Shown here piece by piece: positions 25,463-34,388 of a stretch of DNA of 64,000 nucleotides. The position numbers and the translations under genes are program-made. The notes under the pieces are model-generated. The model was not told the origin of the DNA, made no database searches, and worked only from the letters and a program-made list of their open reading frames with translations. Position 1 is the first letter of the stretch. Each line of letters starts with the position of its first letter. The DNA comes from Leadbettera azotonutricia ZAS-9 (GTDB taxonomy: Bacteria > Spirochaetota > Spirochaetia > Treponematales > Breznakiellaceae). The stretch spans positions 3,587,389 through 3,651,388 of the forward strand of contig NC_015577.1 of NCBI RefSeq assembly GCF_000214355.1, written 5' to 3'.

Positions 25463-25497
25463 AGCATGAAAGATGCCATACTGAATGTCGCCGCCGG
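25459..25497 (+). repeat. 39-bp direct repeat, left copy (dead mutT start)
   Basis: Starts ATAGAGCATGAAAGATGCCA and ends GTCGCCGCCGG. It matches 26726-26764 at 38 of 39 positions. It contains the tex stop and a copy of the first ten codons of mutT, which then runs into VYPKSKIYT and a stop. The insertion of the Fic cassette therefore duplicated the tex-mutT junction. Confidence 0.9.
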
Positions 25498-25514
25498 TGT
25501 ATACCCTAAGTCAA

Positions 25515-25550
25515 AAATCTATACATGAGGATTGAATCATGTATAGATTT
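25515..25550 (-). terminator. intrinsic terminator of the Fic gene, possibly bidirectional
   Basis: AAATCTATACATGA (25515-25528) pairs perfectly with TCATGTATAGATTT (25537-25550), 14 bp with an eight-base loop. On the minus strand the stem is followed by TTGACTT after ATTT, a weak U tract that suits termination of the Fic transcript. On the plus strand the tail CTTAATATTTT is less typical but may also serve tex. Confidence 0.65.
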
Positions 25551-25577
25551 CTTAATATTTTATGCATGATAAAGTCA

Positions 25578-26666
25578 TTACAACTGCACATCATGCACAT
25601 TTGAAAGAAGCTTGTATAAGTCCCGATTAATGTAAAAATTATCTTTCCATAATTTCTGTTTTTCCAATATGCCGATCCGTACCAGCTCCTCAAGATATTT
25701 TGCCGCGGTCACTCTGGTCACTTTTAGGTCATTTTCTACAAATTTGATTTTAGTATAGGGGTGCCTGAATATATTATTCAATAAATCCTGGCTATAGATT
25801 CGCTTTAGCTCACCCCGCAATTTTCGTTTTTGTGACAACATGAGATTTTTTATCTGTTTGATAATTTGTGTTGTTTGCAGGGCTGTTTTTTCTATGCCAT
25901 CAAGGATAAATAACACCCATTCTTCCCAAGCATTATCCGTACGTACTTTCTGCAGAAGGCTATAATAAAGGCTTTTATTTTGGTTGATGTAACGACTCAA
26001 ATAGAGAATTGGAAAATCAAGAAGACCTTCCTTTACTAAATAAAGTACATTTATTATGCGTCCTGTACGCCCGTTTCCGTCATAAAAAGGATGGATGCTC
26101 TCAAACTGATGATGAATAATTGCCATTTTAATAAGGGGATCTAAATCAGATATTGAAGGGTCATTGATAAATTTTTCAAGATTACTCATTAACGATACAA
26201 TTGTATCATAGTCTTGAGGTGGCGTATAAACAGTTGTACCAGTTTGTTCATTCTTTAGTTCCGTTCCTGGCAATTTTCGAAATCCTGCTTTAGTTTCCAC
26301 CAGGATAGCCTGAATATCCAAGATCTGATTTATAGACAGAAAGCCCCTTTTTTTTAATATATCAAACCCGCTTGTAAGGGCATGGGCATAATTATATACT
26401 TCTTTTGCAGCAACAGTTTTGAATGTTTGGGAATAAAAATCTGATTGGAATATATCATCCTGAGTGGTAATAATATTTTCAACCTCGGAACTGCTTTTTG
26501 CTTCCTGTAATGAGAGGGTTCTAATAAGAATAGATTCATTCGGAATACTTAAAGCGCTTCCTTTCATTTCTGCCAGGGCACTGCGTGCAAAGGCGATTTT
26601 TCTTAAAACTACTTTTGATTCAACATCAATGGCAAGCGGTAATACTGGTATATTGTAATTGTCCAT
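25578..26666 (-). CDS. Fic-family protein (probable AMP-transferase)
   Basis: A 362-residue Fic protein. An N-terminal inhibitory helix S59-S-E-V-E63-N64 fits the (S/T)xxxE(G/N) motif, so class II autoinhibition. The core has IHHQFESIHPFYDGNGRTGR with the catalytic His and the full HPFxxGNGRxxR at about residues 191-202, preceded by the flap TTVYTPPQ. A C-terminal winged helix (NDLKVTRVTAAKYLEELVRI) could bind DNA. Such proteins usually attach AMP to protein hydroxyls. The gene and its promoter and terminator lie between two copies of the tex-mutT junction, against the direction of both neighbours. Target unknown. Confidence 0.92.
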   Translation of the reverse strand: MDNYNIPVLPLAIDVESKVVLRKIAFARSALAEMKGSALSIPNESILIRTLSLQEAKSSSEVENIITTQDDIFQSDFYSQTFKTVAAKEVYNYAHALTSGFDILKKRGFLSINQILDIQAILVETKAGFRKLPGTELKNEQTGTTVYTPPQDYDTIVSLMSNLEKFINDPSISDLDPLIKMAIIHHQFESIHPFYDGNGRTGRIINVLYLVKEGLLDFPILYLSRYINQNKSLYYSLLQKVRTDNAWEEWVLFILDGIEKTALQTTQIIKQIKNLMLSQKRKLRGELKRIYSQDLLNNIFRHPYTKIKFVENDLKVTRVTAAKYLEELVRIGILEKQKLWKDNFYINRDLYKLLSNVHDVQL

Positions 26667-26673
26667 AACTAAT

Positions 26674-26697
26674 ATCCTTACTTGAATAAGTATAACA
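26674..26697 (-). promoter_or_regulatory. extended -10 promoter and RBS of the Fic gene
   Basis: On the minus strand TGTTATACT (26697-26689) is an extended -10 and AAGGAT (26679-26674) the RBS, seven bases before the ATG at 26666. The cassette thus carries its own start and stop signals. Confidence 0.6.
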
Positions 26698-26725
26698 AAC
26701 TATTCAGGATAGGGTAAGAGGCTTT

Positions 26726-26764
26726 ATAGAGCATGAAAGATGCCATACAGAATGTCGCCGCCGG
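26726..26764 (+). repeat. 39-bp direct repeat, right copy (functional mutT start)
   Basis: Matches 25459-25497 with a single difference (A for T in codon 6 of the mutT copy). It contains the working mutT ATG at 26733. Confidence 0.9.
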
Positions 26765-27137
26765 AATTTTCATCAAAGACCGCCAGGTGCTAATCGCCCA
26801 GCGGAACCGGACGACCCGTAACCCCGCGTTTCGGGGACTCTGGGAATTCCCCGGCGGCAAGCAGGAAGAAGGGGAAACCATCCTCCAATGTCTGGAAAGG
26901 GAAATTATGGAAGAATTTGCAGTCCGGTGCAGGGCAGACAAAATCCTCATCGAAAGCCCCTACGCCTATGATTTCGGCGCCATCAACCTGGTGGGAATCT
27001 CCGGGGAACTTCTCGACGAAAACCTGACCCTGACCGTCCATGACGCATACCGTTGGGTACGGATCGAAGACCTGCCCAATTATGCCTTCCCTCCTGCGGA
27101 TCTGCCGTTGATAGAGCATATAAAAAATCTGCGATAA
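26733..27137 (+). CDS. NUDIX hydrolase, MutT (8-oxo-dGTP diphosphatase) type
   Basis: A 134-residue NUDIX enzyme that cleanses oxidised nucleotides. The Nudix box is complete: GGKQEEGETILQCLEREIME, then EF, with REIMEE supplying metal-binding glutamates. The N-terminal strand VAAGIFIKDRQVLIAQRN and WEFPGGKQ are MutT-like. The upstream copy of its first codons at the tex stop shows it was once coupled to tex with three bases between stop and ATG. It is now preceded by the Fic cassette, with only a distant AAGAGG as a possible RBS. Confidence 0.92.
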   Translation: MKDAIQNVAAGIFIKDRQVLIAQRNRTTRNPAFRGLWEFPGGKQEEGETILQCLEREIMEEFAVRCRADKILIESPYAYDFGAINLVGISGELLDENLTLTVHDAYRWVRIEDLPNYAFPPADLPLIEHIKNLR

Positions 27138-27171
27138 ACCGTGTTTTCCGTCTTGTCTTTTTTATCTGATA

Positions 27172-27180
27172 TGCTATATT
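27172..27180 (+). promoter_or_regulatory. extended -10, leaderless promoter of the gene at 27187
   Basis: TGCTATATT is followed by six bases (CAATCC) and the ATG at 27187. A partial -35 (TTGTCT, 27153-27158) lies 16 bp upstream. No RBS. Confidence 0.6.
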
Positions 27181-27186
27181 CAATCC

Positions 27187-27579
27187 ATGATAACCGAAAT
27201 CAATATTTCCGAATTCCGGGCAGACCTGGAGGCCGCTGTAAAGTCACTTGAATCCAAATACAGCGTGCGGATTGAATTTGGGCCTATCAGCTATAACGAG
27301 GCAATACTCTCCAGCAGGATGGACGCAAAAACCGTTGTAAACGGCGAGGTGATGGTAGACCCAATAGTCGAACTGAATGCGCTCCGCTATCTGCTGCGTT
27401 TTGGCCGCAAAGCAGAAGGGAAAATAATCGGAGCTGCCGTTGAATTGGACAGCGGGAAGCGGGGAAAGATCGTTGACTTTTCGAACCGGAAGAAAAACGA
27501 ACCCTTTACGGTCGAGGTAGATTCCAAGTTGTACGCCATTCCCCTGGGGGTCATTAAAAAATTTCTGCCAAGCGACTAA
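27187..27579 (+). CDS. unknown 130-residue protein upstream of hen1
   Basis: Not recognised. It begins MITEINISEFRADLEAAVKS, then YSVRIEFGPISYNEAILSSR, and has a C-terminal strand-rich part (GKIIGAAVELDSGKRGKIVD). There is no signal, membrane segment or catalytic motif. Basic and small, with a strand-loop-strand end that could bind nucleic acid; this is a guess. It stands 55 bases before hen1 on the same strand and has its own leaderless-type promoter, so it may be transcribed with the RNA-repair genes. Confidence 0.65.
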   Translation: MITEINISEFRADLEAAVKSLESKYSVRIEFGPISYNEAILSSRMDAKTVVNGEVMVDPIVELNALRYLLRFGRKAEGKIIGAAVELDSGKRGKIVDFSNRKKNEPFTVEVDSKLYAIPLGVIKKFLPSD

Positions 27580-27634
27580 GGCATCGGCAGAACTTGATCA
27601 AAGCCCCTGCCACGCCTAAGATGATTTTGTAATT

Positions 27635-29098
27635 ATGCTGTTAACCATAAGCTATCAGGGAGAGAACGCCGCAGACCTTGGCTACCTGCTCCACAAAAAT
27701 CCCAACCGGCCCCAGACTGTAGACCTTGCAGTGGGAAGGGCCCATGTGTTCTACCCGGAAGTCCTGCCTGATCGCTGTACTGCCGCCCTGCTTCTGGATA
27801 TTGATCCTCTCGATCTTGCCAGGGGGAAAGTTGGCTCCAAGGCAGGCGGTCTTTTTGATTATGTTAACGACCGTCCTTATGTAAGTTCCTCCTTTATGAG
27901 TACCGCAATTTCCCGGGCTTACGGAACCGCTCTGGCGGGGCGCTGCGAAAAACGGCCGGACCTGGCGGAGGCGGAACTGGATTTGACAGCGAATGTAACG
28001 ATGCTCCCCTGCCGGGGGGATACGGAACTGCTGGAAAAAATTTTTAAGCCCTTGGGCTATGAAGTCAGTTTTACTACTGAATTACTGGATGAGGAATTTC
28101 CCCTCTGGGGGCAAAGCTGCTATGTGAACCTGTGTCTCCGGGGGAAGAAGCGGCTGCGGGATCTGCTCAGGCATCTTTATGTGCTTATTCCGGTATTTGA
28201 TCTCCGCAAGCATTACTGGATCGGGGATGACGAGGTGGACAAACTCCTTGTTCACGGTGAAGGCTGGCTGGAGAATCATCCCGCCAAGGCCCTTATCACC
28301 CGCCGGTACTTCAACAGGCTGCAACGCTATACCCGGATAGCCCTGGACAGGATGGATAATGGCGAAGGCGGCCCGGGGGATATTTCCGCGGATGCAGTTG
28401 ATCCGACACTTGCAGTTCCCTTTGGGACAGAACCCTTTGTCCCCCTGAATACCCTGCGGCTGGAGGCGGTACTGAAGGTACTCAAGGAAAGCGGCGCCCG
28501 GTCGGTACTGGATCTGGGCTGCGGGGAGGGGAACCTGCTCCGTTTGTTATTGAAGGAAAAATGCTTTGAAAGGATAGCCGGGGCCGATGTGTCGGGTTCG
28601 GCGCTGGAACGGGCAGGGGAACGCTTAAATCAGGCTGTTTCCCCGGACAGCGGCCTCCCAACGGCGCTCCCGGAAGGACAAAAGAAGCGCCTCAGCCTTT
28701 TTCAAAGTTCCGTTACCTACCGGGACAGGCGCTTTGAAGGATACGACGCTCTTGCGCTTGTGGAAGTAATGGAACATCTGGATGAAAACCGTCTGGACGC
28801 CTGTGCTTCGGTGATCTTCTCCTGCGCCGCGCCGGAAACCGTGGTGATCACCACCCCCAACAGGGAGTACAACAAAAATTATCCGGTCCTCGGCGAAAGG
28901 CTGCGCCACAGCGACCACCGTTTTGAATGGAACAGGGCGCAATTCCGCACTTGGGCGGAAAAGATCGCCGCCCGTTACGGTTATCTTTTCCGCATTGAAG
29001 AAATCGGCGAAACAGATGAAGAAGCGGGCGCTCCGACCCAGATGGGGGTTTTCACCAAATGCATACACCCTGTGAATTTCAATTGGAAGCAAACTTGA
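27635..29098 (+). CDS. hen1: Hen1, 3'-terminal RNA ribose 2'-O-methyltransferase
   Basis: A 487-residue bacterial Hen1. The N-terminal ~240 residues (MLLTISYQGENAADLGYLLH to DRPYVSSSFMSTAISRAYGT) are the bacterial-specific domain that contacts Pnkp. The C-terminal methyltransferase has the SAM loop DLGCGEGNLLRLL at ~291 and the metal site EVMEHLDE at ~376, with the His-rich GERLRHSDHRFEW after it. It marks the 3' end of broken RNA before sealing, so the repaired site resists a second cut. Its stop overlaps the start of pnkp, typical of this pair. Confidence 0.95.
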   Translation: MLLTISYQGENAADLGYLLHKNPNRPQTVDLAVGRAHVFYPEVLPDRCTAALLLDIDPLDLARGKVGSKAGGLFDYVNDRPYVSSSFMSTAISRAYGTALAGRCEKRPDLAEAELDLTANVTMLPCRGDTELLEKIFKPLGYEVSFTTELLDEEFPLWGQSCYVNLCLRGKKRLRDLLRHLYVLIPVFDLRKHYWIGDDEVDKLLVHGEGWLENHPAKALITRRYFNRLQRYTRIALDRMDNGEGGPGDISADAVDPTLAVPFGTEPFVPLNTLRLEAVLKVLKESGARSVLDLGCGEGNLLRLLLKEKCFERIAGADVSGSALERAGERLNQAVSPDSGLPTALPEGQKKRLSLFQSSVTYRDRRFEGYDALALVEVMEHLDENRLDACASVIFSCAAPETVVITTPNREYNKNYPVLGERLRHSDHRFEWNRAQFRTWAEKIAARYGYLFRIEEIGETDEEAGAPTQMGVFTKCIHPVNFNWKQT

Positions 29099-31779
29099 AA
29101 AATTTGCAATTGATTATCCCCGAACTGTGTGTTGTTGCCCTGGTGGGCGCATCGGGCAGCGGGAAGTCTACCTTTGCACGCACTCATTTTAAGCCGACGG
29201 AAGTTCTCAGTTCCGATTATTTCCGGGGCCTTGTTTCCGACGACGAAACGGATCAGAACGCCACCCCTGCGGCTTTCGACAGCCTCTACTATGTGGCCCG
29301 CAAGCGTCTTGACGCGGGGAAGCTCACGGTCATCGACGCCACCAATGTGCAAAAAAAATCCCGCGAGGCGCTTATCAATCTTGCCAGGGAGCAGAATCTT
29401 TTGGCCGCTGCAATTGTATTTGATATGGGCGAATCCATCTGTCTGGAACGGAACAAGGCGCGGACGGATCGGAACTTCGGCGCCCATGTAGTGCGGGGGC
29501 ATATACGGGAATTGAAACGGAGCATCAGGAGTTTGCAGAAAGAAGGTTTCCGCTATGTGTATGTGCTCTCGACCCCTGAAGAAGCGGAGACAGCGGAAAT
29601 TGTCAGAACCAGGCTCTGGAACGACAAGCGGGACGAAAAGGGCCCCTTTGATATTGTCGGGGATGTTCACGGCTGTTACGACGAACTCTGCGCCCTCCTC
29701 GAAAAAATGGATTACACCGTGGATCGCGGGGCTTTTACCGCTCTTCCCCCGGCAGGGCGCAGACTGATTTTCCTTGGGGACCTCTGCGACAGGGGGCCGA
29801 AAAACGCGGCGGTGTTAAAGCTGGCAATGAACATGGCGTCTGCGGGGACTGCCCTCTGTGTTCCCGGTAACCACGATGTAAAGCTGCTGCGGAAACTCCG
29901 GGGGGCGGATGTCAAGCTGACCCACGGTCTTGGGCTTACGGTGGAGGAACTGGAAAAAGAGCAGCCGGAATTTATCGAACAGGCAATAGCTTTTCTGGAC
30001 GGTCTTGTGAGCCACTATGTGCTCGATCAGGGAAGGCTGGTAGTTTCCCACGCGGGGCTTGCGGAAAAACTCCAGGGTCGCAGTTCCGGCAGGGTTCGGG
30101 AATTCTGCCTTTACGGGGAAACCACCGGTGAAACCGACGAGTTCGGCCTCCCGGTCAGGATCAACTGGGCGGAAGAATACCGGGGCCGGGCCCTGGTGGT
30201 ATACGGCCATGTTCCTTCAAGGGAAGTCCGTTCCCTGAACAATACGGTGTGCATCGACACGGGCTGCGTCTTTGGAGGCAAGCTCAGCGCCTACCGTTAC
30301 CCCGAAGGGGAATTGGCCGAAGTAGAGGCCCTGCAGGAATACTACGCTCCGACAAAACCACTGGATATGGCGGATACATCCGCAGACGGCGGCGCGGAGG
30401 GAAACAGCGGGGAACTCCGGATCAGCGATGTTCTGGGGAAGCGGCATATCACCACCCGGCTCAACCGAAGTGTTACCATCAGCGCCGAGAGCAGTTCCCT
30501 TACCCTGGAAATCATGAGCCGCTTTTCCGCAGACCCCCGGTGGCTCATATACCTTCCCCCCACCATGTCCCCCTGCGGAACCAGCAAACGTGAAGGCTAC
30601 CTTGAATACCCCGAAGAAGCCTTTGACTATTTTCTGACCCAGGGTGTATCCCAAGTGATATGCGAAGAAAAACACATGGGTTCCCGGGCGGTGATGATCC
30701 TTTGTCGGAACGCCGAAATTGCCTGGGCGCGCTTCGGCATAGAAGACTTGACGGGCAGTGGCATTGCCGGTAATTCCGCAGAGGCCCCCGCCGGGATTAT
30801 CTATACCCGGACAGGCCGGCATTTCTTTGACACTCAAGCTTCCCCGGAGACTCTCATCCTCTCCCGTCTTGCAAATGTTTTGGACAAAAGCGGTTTCTGG
30901 GATGCCTTTTCTACCGGCTGGGTATGCCTGGATACCGAGCTCATGCCCTGGTCGGCCAAGGCCCGACAGCTCCTGATAGAACAATACGCCCCTGCGGGCA
31001 GATCGGGCAGAAGCGGACTGCGGGAGGCTATCGCGGCCCTGGAACAGGCTGTCGCTCACAATCAGACCGCTCCGGATCAGGCGGGTCCGTTAGCAAACTT
31101 GCCGCCGGCAAATCCGCCGCCCAAAACCGCCGATGCACAGGGCCCCCGGTCTATGGACATTGCCGGAGTACTGGAGGAATTCCGGGAACGGGGAAAATAC
31201 CTCGAACTCTATACTCAAGCTTACCGCCGTTACTGCTGGCCGGTTAATTCGGTTGACGATTACCGTATCGCCCCTTTCCATATTCTGGCCACCGAGGGCA
31301 AAGTCTGGAATAGCGAAAACCATCTGCGCCACCTTGAGGTGATCCGGGAGTACATGACCGGCGTTGATCCGCTTTTTATTGCCACCAATCACCTTGCGGT
31401 GGATCTGAGCGATTCCGCTTCCCGTGAAGCGGGGATAGCCTGGTGGCAAGCCCTTACCGAAAAGGGCGGAGAGGGCATGGTGGTAAAACCCCTGGATTTT
31501 ATCGCCAGGGGCAAGGACGGCATACTCCAGCCTGCCGTCAAATGCCGGGGCCGTGAATACCTGCGGATCATCTACGGTCCGGAGTACACCGATCCTGCCC
31601 GGCTCAACCGCTTGCGCAGCCGTTCACTGGGAAAGAAACGCCGCCTCGCCCTGGATGAGTTCAGCCTGGGCATGGAAGCCCTGGAACGCTTTGTTCAAAA
31701 GGAACCCCTGCACCGTATCCATGAATGTGTATTTGCCGTGCTGGCCCTGGAGAATGAGGAAGTTGACCCCCGGCTGTAA
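29059..31779 (+). CDS. pnkp: Pnkp, RNA end-healing and sealing enzyme (kinase-phosphatase-ligase)
   Basis: A three-domain repair enzyme. The kinase has the P-loop VGASGSGKSTFA near residue 30 and VIDATNV. The metallophosphatase starts at ~198 with DIVGDVHGCYDE, then GDLCDRGP and GNHD, and adjusts 2',3'-cyclic phosphate ends. The ligase-like adenylyltransferase has lysine K538 in EEKHMGSRAV, VCLDTELMPW and EGMVVKPL. Pnkp needs Hen1 to seal. Target: tRNAs cut by ribotoxins. The ATG at 29059 has GGGGG upstream; a TTG at 29095 overlapping the hen1 stop, with GGAAG before it, would give KNLQLIIPEL at the N-terminus, like known Pnkp proteins, and may be the true start. Confidence 0.95.
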   Translation: MHTPCEFQLEANLKNLQLIIPELCVVALVGASGSGKSTFARTHFKPTEVLSSDYFRGLVSDDETDQNATPAAFDSLYYVARKRLDAGKLTVIDATNVQKKSREALINLAREQNLLAAAIVFDMGESICLERNKARTDRNFGAHVVRGHIRELKRSIRSLQKEGFRYVYVLSTPEEAETAEIVRTRLWNDKRDEKGPFDIVGDVHGCYDELCALLEKMDYTVDRGAFTALPPAGRRLIFLGDLCDRGPKNAAVLKLAMNMASAGTALCVPGNHDVKLLRKLRGADVKLTHGLGLTVEELEKEQPEFIEQAIAFLDGLVSHYVLDQGRLVVSHAGLAEKLQGRSSGRVREFCLYGETTGETDEFGLPVRINWAEEYRGRALVVYGHVPSREVRSLNNTVCIDTGCVFGGKLSAYRYPEGELAEVEALQEYYAPTKPLDMADTSADGGAEGNSGELRISDVLGKRHITTRLNRSVTISAESSSLTLEIMSRFSADPRWLIYLPPTMSPCGTSKREGYLEYPEEAFDYFLTQGVSQVICEEKHMGSRAVMILCRNAEIAWARFGIEDLTGSGIAGNSAEAPAGIIYTRTGRHFFDTQASPETLILSRLANVLDKSGFWDAFSTGWVCLDTELMPWSAKARQLLIEQYAPAGRSGRSGLREAIAALEQAVAHNQTAPDQAGPLANLPPANPPPKTADAQGPRSMDIAGVLEEFRERGKYLELYTQAYRRYCWPVNSVDDYRIAPFHILATEGKVWNSENHLRHLEVIREYMTGVDPLFIATNHLAVDLSDSASREAGIAWWQALTEKGGEGMVVKPLDFIARGKDGILQPAVKCRGREYLRIIYGPEYTDPARLNRLRSRSLGKKRRLALDEFSLGMEALERFVQKEPLHRIHECVFAVLALENEEVDPRL

Positions 31780-31815
31780 GTGCGCTAAGCAAAGTATCCT
31801 AATATATATTTTCCA

Positions 31816-32355
31816 TCATTTTACGGGACCCAAAAAATCAAGATACAGCCTATAATTCTCCCCGTCAAAGCAGACAAAAATCACCCTGGCAATCCCTGGA
31901 GTTTCGGGCAGGGTCCTCTTGATCGTGTTTACGGCAATTTCAGCGGCTTGTTCTTTGGGGTACCCGAAAACACCGGTACTGATATTCGGAAAAGCGATGC
32001 TGGAAAGTCCCGCCTCTTCTGCGAGGATCAGGCTTTTCCGGTAGCAGGAAGCCAGCAAGTCCGGTTCTCCTCGGGTACCGCCATGCCACACAGGCCCAAC
32101 GGCATGAATCACTTTTTTACAGGGAAGCTGGCCGGCGCCGGTAATAACAGCATCTCCCGCAGGGCAAGGGCCGCCAGGATTATCTTTTCGGGATTTGGCA
32201 ATTTTAAGACATTCCTCAAACAGTTCAGGCCCTGCAGCCTCATGGATGGCGCCGTCCACCCCGCCTCCGCCCAAAAGGCCTGAATTGGCGGCGTTAACTA
32301 TTGCGTCTACAGCAAGCGTGGTAATGTCTCCCCGGATTATTTCGATAAGTCCCAT
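31816..32355 (-). CDS. macrodomain protein, ADP-ribose/O-acetyl-ADP-ribose hydrolase type
   Basis: A ~179-residue single macrodomain. Motifs: [36 protein letters not shown], and [14 protein letters not shown]. These are the adenine, first-loop and diphosphate-loop signatures of MacroD/YmdB enzymes, which remove ADP-ribose from proteins or deacetylate O-acetyl-ADP-ribose. The ATG at 32355 has AGAGGT seven bases upstream and is preferred to the in-frame GTG at 32364. It is third in a MATE-marR-macrodomain operon and convergent with pnkp. Whether it counters an ADP-ribosylating toxin or acts on RNA ends is unknown. Confidence 0.92.
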   Translation of the reverse strand: MGLIEIIRGDITTLAVDAIVNAANSGLLGGGGVDGAIHEAAGPELFEECLKIAKSRKDNPGGPCPAGDAVITGAGQLPCKKVIHAVGPVWHGGTRGEPDLLASCYRKSLILAEEAGLSSIAFPNISTGVFGYPKEQAAEIAVNTIKRTLPETPGIARVIFVCFDGENYRLYLDFLGPVK

Positions 32356-32360
32356 TACAT

Positions 32361-32798
32361 TCACCTCTCTTCAGTGATTGCCAGAAAACGGTTGATGAGC
32401 GTTATCAGACTGCGTGTTTCGTTTTTGCCGAAGCGGCTGATAATTCCTGCAAGCCGTTTTTCGGTTTCCTTCTCTGTCTTTTCGATAAAGCGGGTTCCTT
32501 TTTCGGTGAGGGAAAGCACAATGCATCTCCGGTTTTCTTTGTTGATTTCACGGGTCAAAAAACCTTTTTTTTCAAGGACGGCAAGCATTTGCGAAACCGC
32601 AGGTTTGGTAACGGATAGTGCGTTCCTGATTTTTTCACCGCTCAAATCCCCTTTGTGTTCCTTAATATAATAAAGCAGGGTAAATGACACGAGACTCATC
32701 TCATCTTCTTTGGGAGGAACAGCGGGACGGAATGTGTGGGTAAATTTTTTTAACATGAAAAGGGAATGCAGTAATTCATTGTGCAGTTCATTTTTCAT
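32361..32798 (-). CDS. MarR-family transcriptional regulator
   Basis: A 145-residue winged-helix regulator: [20 protein letters not shown] is the recognition region, followed by [20 protein letters not shown] with the wing, and flanking dimer helices. MarR proteins respond to drugs or oxidants and repress export genes. The start overlaps the end of the MATE gene by 11 bases, and its stop lies six bases before the macrodomain ATG. Its likely operator is the inverted repeat upstream of the operon at 34161-34189. Confidence 0.92.
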   Translation of the reverse strand: MKNELHNELLHSLFMLKKFTHTFRPAVPPKEDEMSLVSFTLLYYIKEHKGDLSGEKIRNALSVTKPAVSQMLAVLEKKGFLTREINKENRRCIVLSLTEKGTRFIEKTEKETEKRLAGIISRFGKNETRSLITLINRFLAITEER

Positions 32799-34143
32799 GA
32801 TGCTTGAGCTCCCTTAAAAGACCAAACACCAAAATAAGCGCAACCACGGTAGTAGCTATATCAGCAATGGGCTGTGAAAACACGAAACCCTCGAACCCCC
32901 AAAAATGATTAAGCACATACAGAAGGGGGATATAAAACAAACACTGTCTTCCCAGCGATACGATCATCCCCAGTACCGGCTTTCCAAGGGCTTGAAAGGT
33001 TATCATAATCGTCATCTGGATACCCATAACAGGAAGCCCGAACAGAAAAGCGTGTAAAAAGCTTGCCCCTGCCGCAATTGTTTCGGCGTCATTGATAAAA
33101 AGCGCAATGATGCCCCGCCCCGCCAGGGCAAAGGCGCCGACAAAGAATAACGCCAAAGCAGTGGTATACACAAGGGTTATTTTCATGCCCTTTTTGAGAC
33201 GCTTATAGTTTTTAGCCCCGTAGTTAAATCCCGCAAAGGGCTGGTACCCCATGGCCAGCGCCATTATCAGCATAAAGCTTAAACTTTCCACTCGTATGGT
33301 AACTCCCATGCCGGCAATTACCATGTCTCCGTAACGCGCGGCCATGAGATTCCGCAGCGCCATGGCAAGGCTCATCACGATATTTGAAAGCGCCGAGGGG
33401 AGTCCGATTTTGAAAATTTCTCCGTATATTTTTCCGGAGGGTTTAAAATCGCGGGGATGTATCGAAAGCATGGTATGGGGGGACATAAAACACCACAGGA
33501 GATACCCAAGTGAAGCGGCCTGTCCTATTACGGTGGCCCATGCCGCGCCTGCGGTTCCCATGTTAAAACCCAAAATAAACACCGGGTCAAGAATGATGTT
33601 GAGGATGATACCGATGAGTGTGCCAATCATCGCCTTATCGGTGGCGCCTTCGCTCCTGATTTGCCCCGACAACGAAATATTGAGCAGCGCAATTACAATA
33701 AACGCGGAAATAATCGAAAAATAACTATCCGCGTGCGCAAAGGTTACGTCACTCGTTCCGATGATGTGTAAAATCGGCTTACGGAACAAAAGCAGCGCAA
33801 TCGTAATAACAAGGCCTGCCATGATAGTCGTGTAAAAAGATACCGCGTTGGTATGTTTTGCAGTTTCCGTTTCCTTCGCGCCGAGCATACGGGAGATATA
33901 ACTTGACGCCCCCACGCCGAATATGTTCCCGATACCCTGGGACACCATAAAAAGCGGCATTGCCAGCGAAATGCCCGCCACCATGTTCGGGTCGCCGGTC
34001 TGCCCGATAAAAAACGTATCGGTCATATTGTAGACCAGCTGGGCGATCATGCTGAACATCATCGGAAGCGCAAGCCTGATAATGGCGGCCCAAACCGGAG
34101 TTGATTCCATTAGATGCAAGTTCTTGTTGCCCAACTGTGCCAT
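32788..34143 (-). CDS. MATE-family multidrug exporter
   Basis: About 451 residues and 12 helices. The N-terminal part has RLALPMMFSMIAQLVYNMTD, TFFIGQTGDPNMVAGIS and GAKETETAKHTN. The second half repeats the fold (VRIESLSFMLIMALAMGYQP with one residue order changed, then FNYGAKNYKR). It exports cationic compounds through the inner membrane. The ATG at 34143 has GCGAGGC nearby; the frame is open to 34215, but that reaches past the promoter-operator. Operon head for marR and the macrodomain gene. Substrate not predictable. Confidence 0.9.
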   Translation of the reverse strand: MAQLGNKNLHLMESTPVWAAIIRLALPMMFSMIAQLVYNMTDTFFIGQTGDPNMVAGISLAMPLFMVSQGIGNIFGVGASSYISRMLGAKETETAKHTNAVSFYTTIMAGLVITIALLLFRKPILHIIGTSDVTFAHADSYFSIISAFIVIALLNISLSGQIRSEGATDKAMIGTLIGIILNIILDPVFILGFNMGTAGAAWATVIGQAASLGYLLWCFMSPHTMLSIHPRDFKPSGKIYGEIFKIGLPSALSNIVMSLAMALRNLMAARYGDMVIAGMGVTIRVESLSFMLIMALAMGYQPFAGFNYGAKNYKRLKKGMKITLVYTTALALFFVGAFALAGRGIIALFINDAETIAAGASFLHAFLFGLPVMGIQMTIMITFQALGKPVLGMIVSLGRQCLFYIPLLYVLNHFWGFEGFVFSQPIADIATTVVALILVFGLLRELKHHEK

Positions 34144-34160
34144 TGTTTGCCTCGCAATTA

Positions 34161-34189
34161 TTAACATTTGAATAGTTAAGATATTAACT
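34161..34189 (-). promoter_or_regulatory. putative MarR operator upstream of the MATE operon
   Basis: AGTTAA (34174-34179), four bases and TTAACT (34184-34189) form a perfect inverted repeat. TTAAC (34161-34165) and GTTAA (34175-34179) form a second, overlapping one. Both lie 18-46 bases upstream of the MATE ATG, where the promoter must be. AT-rich dyads of this size are usual MarR sites. Confidence 0.55.
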
Positions 34190-34388
34190 TTAAGATAGCA
34201 TAAGCCGCTCATCATGACAAGGGGGGCTTGATTTCGCTGGATACATTGGCGATAAAATCATTTTTTCTGTCTTTCCGGCATGGCGCGATACGGACCGAAA
34301 AACCGCCCTTCCCCTTGCAAAATTGCCCCTATACGTTTAAATGGAATCGTTCTATCATTGGATTTCAGGACAAAAAAGGGGGATTTTC

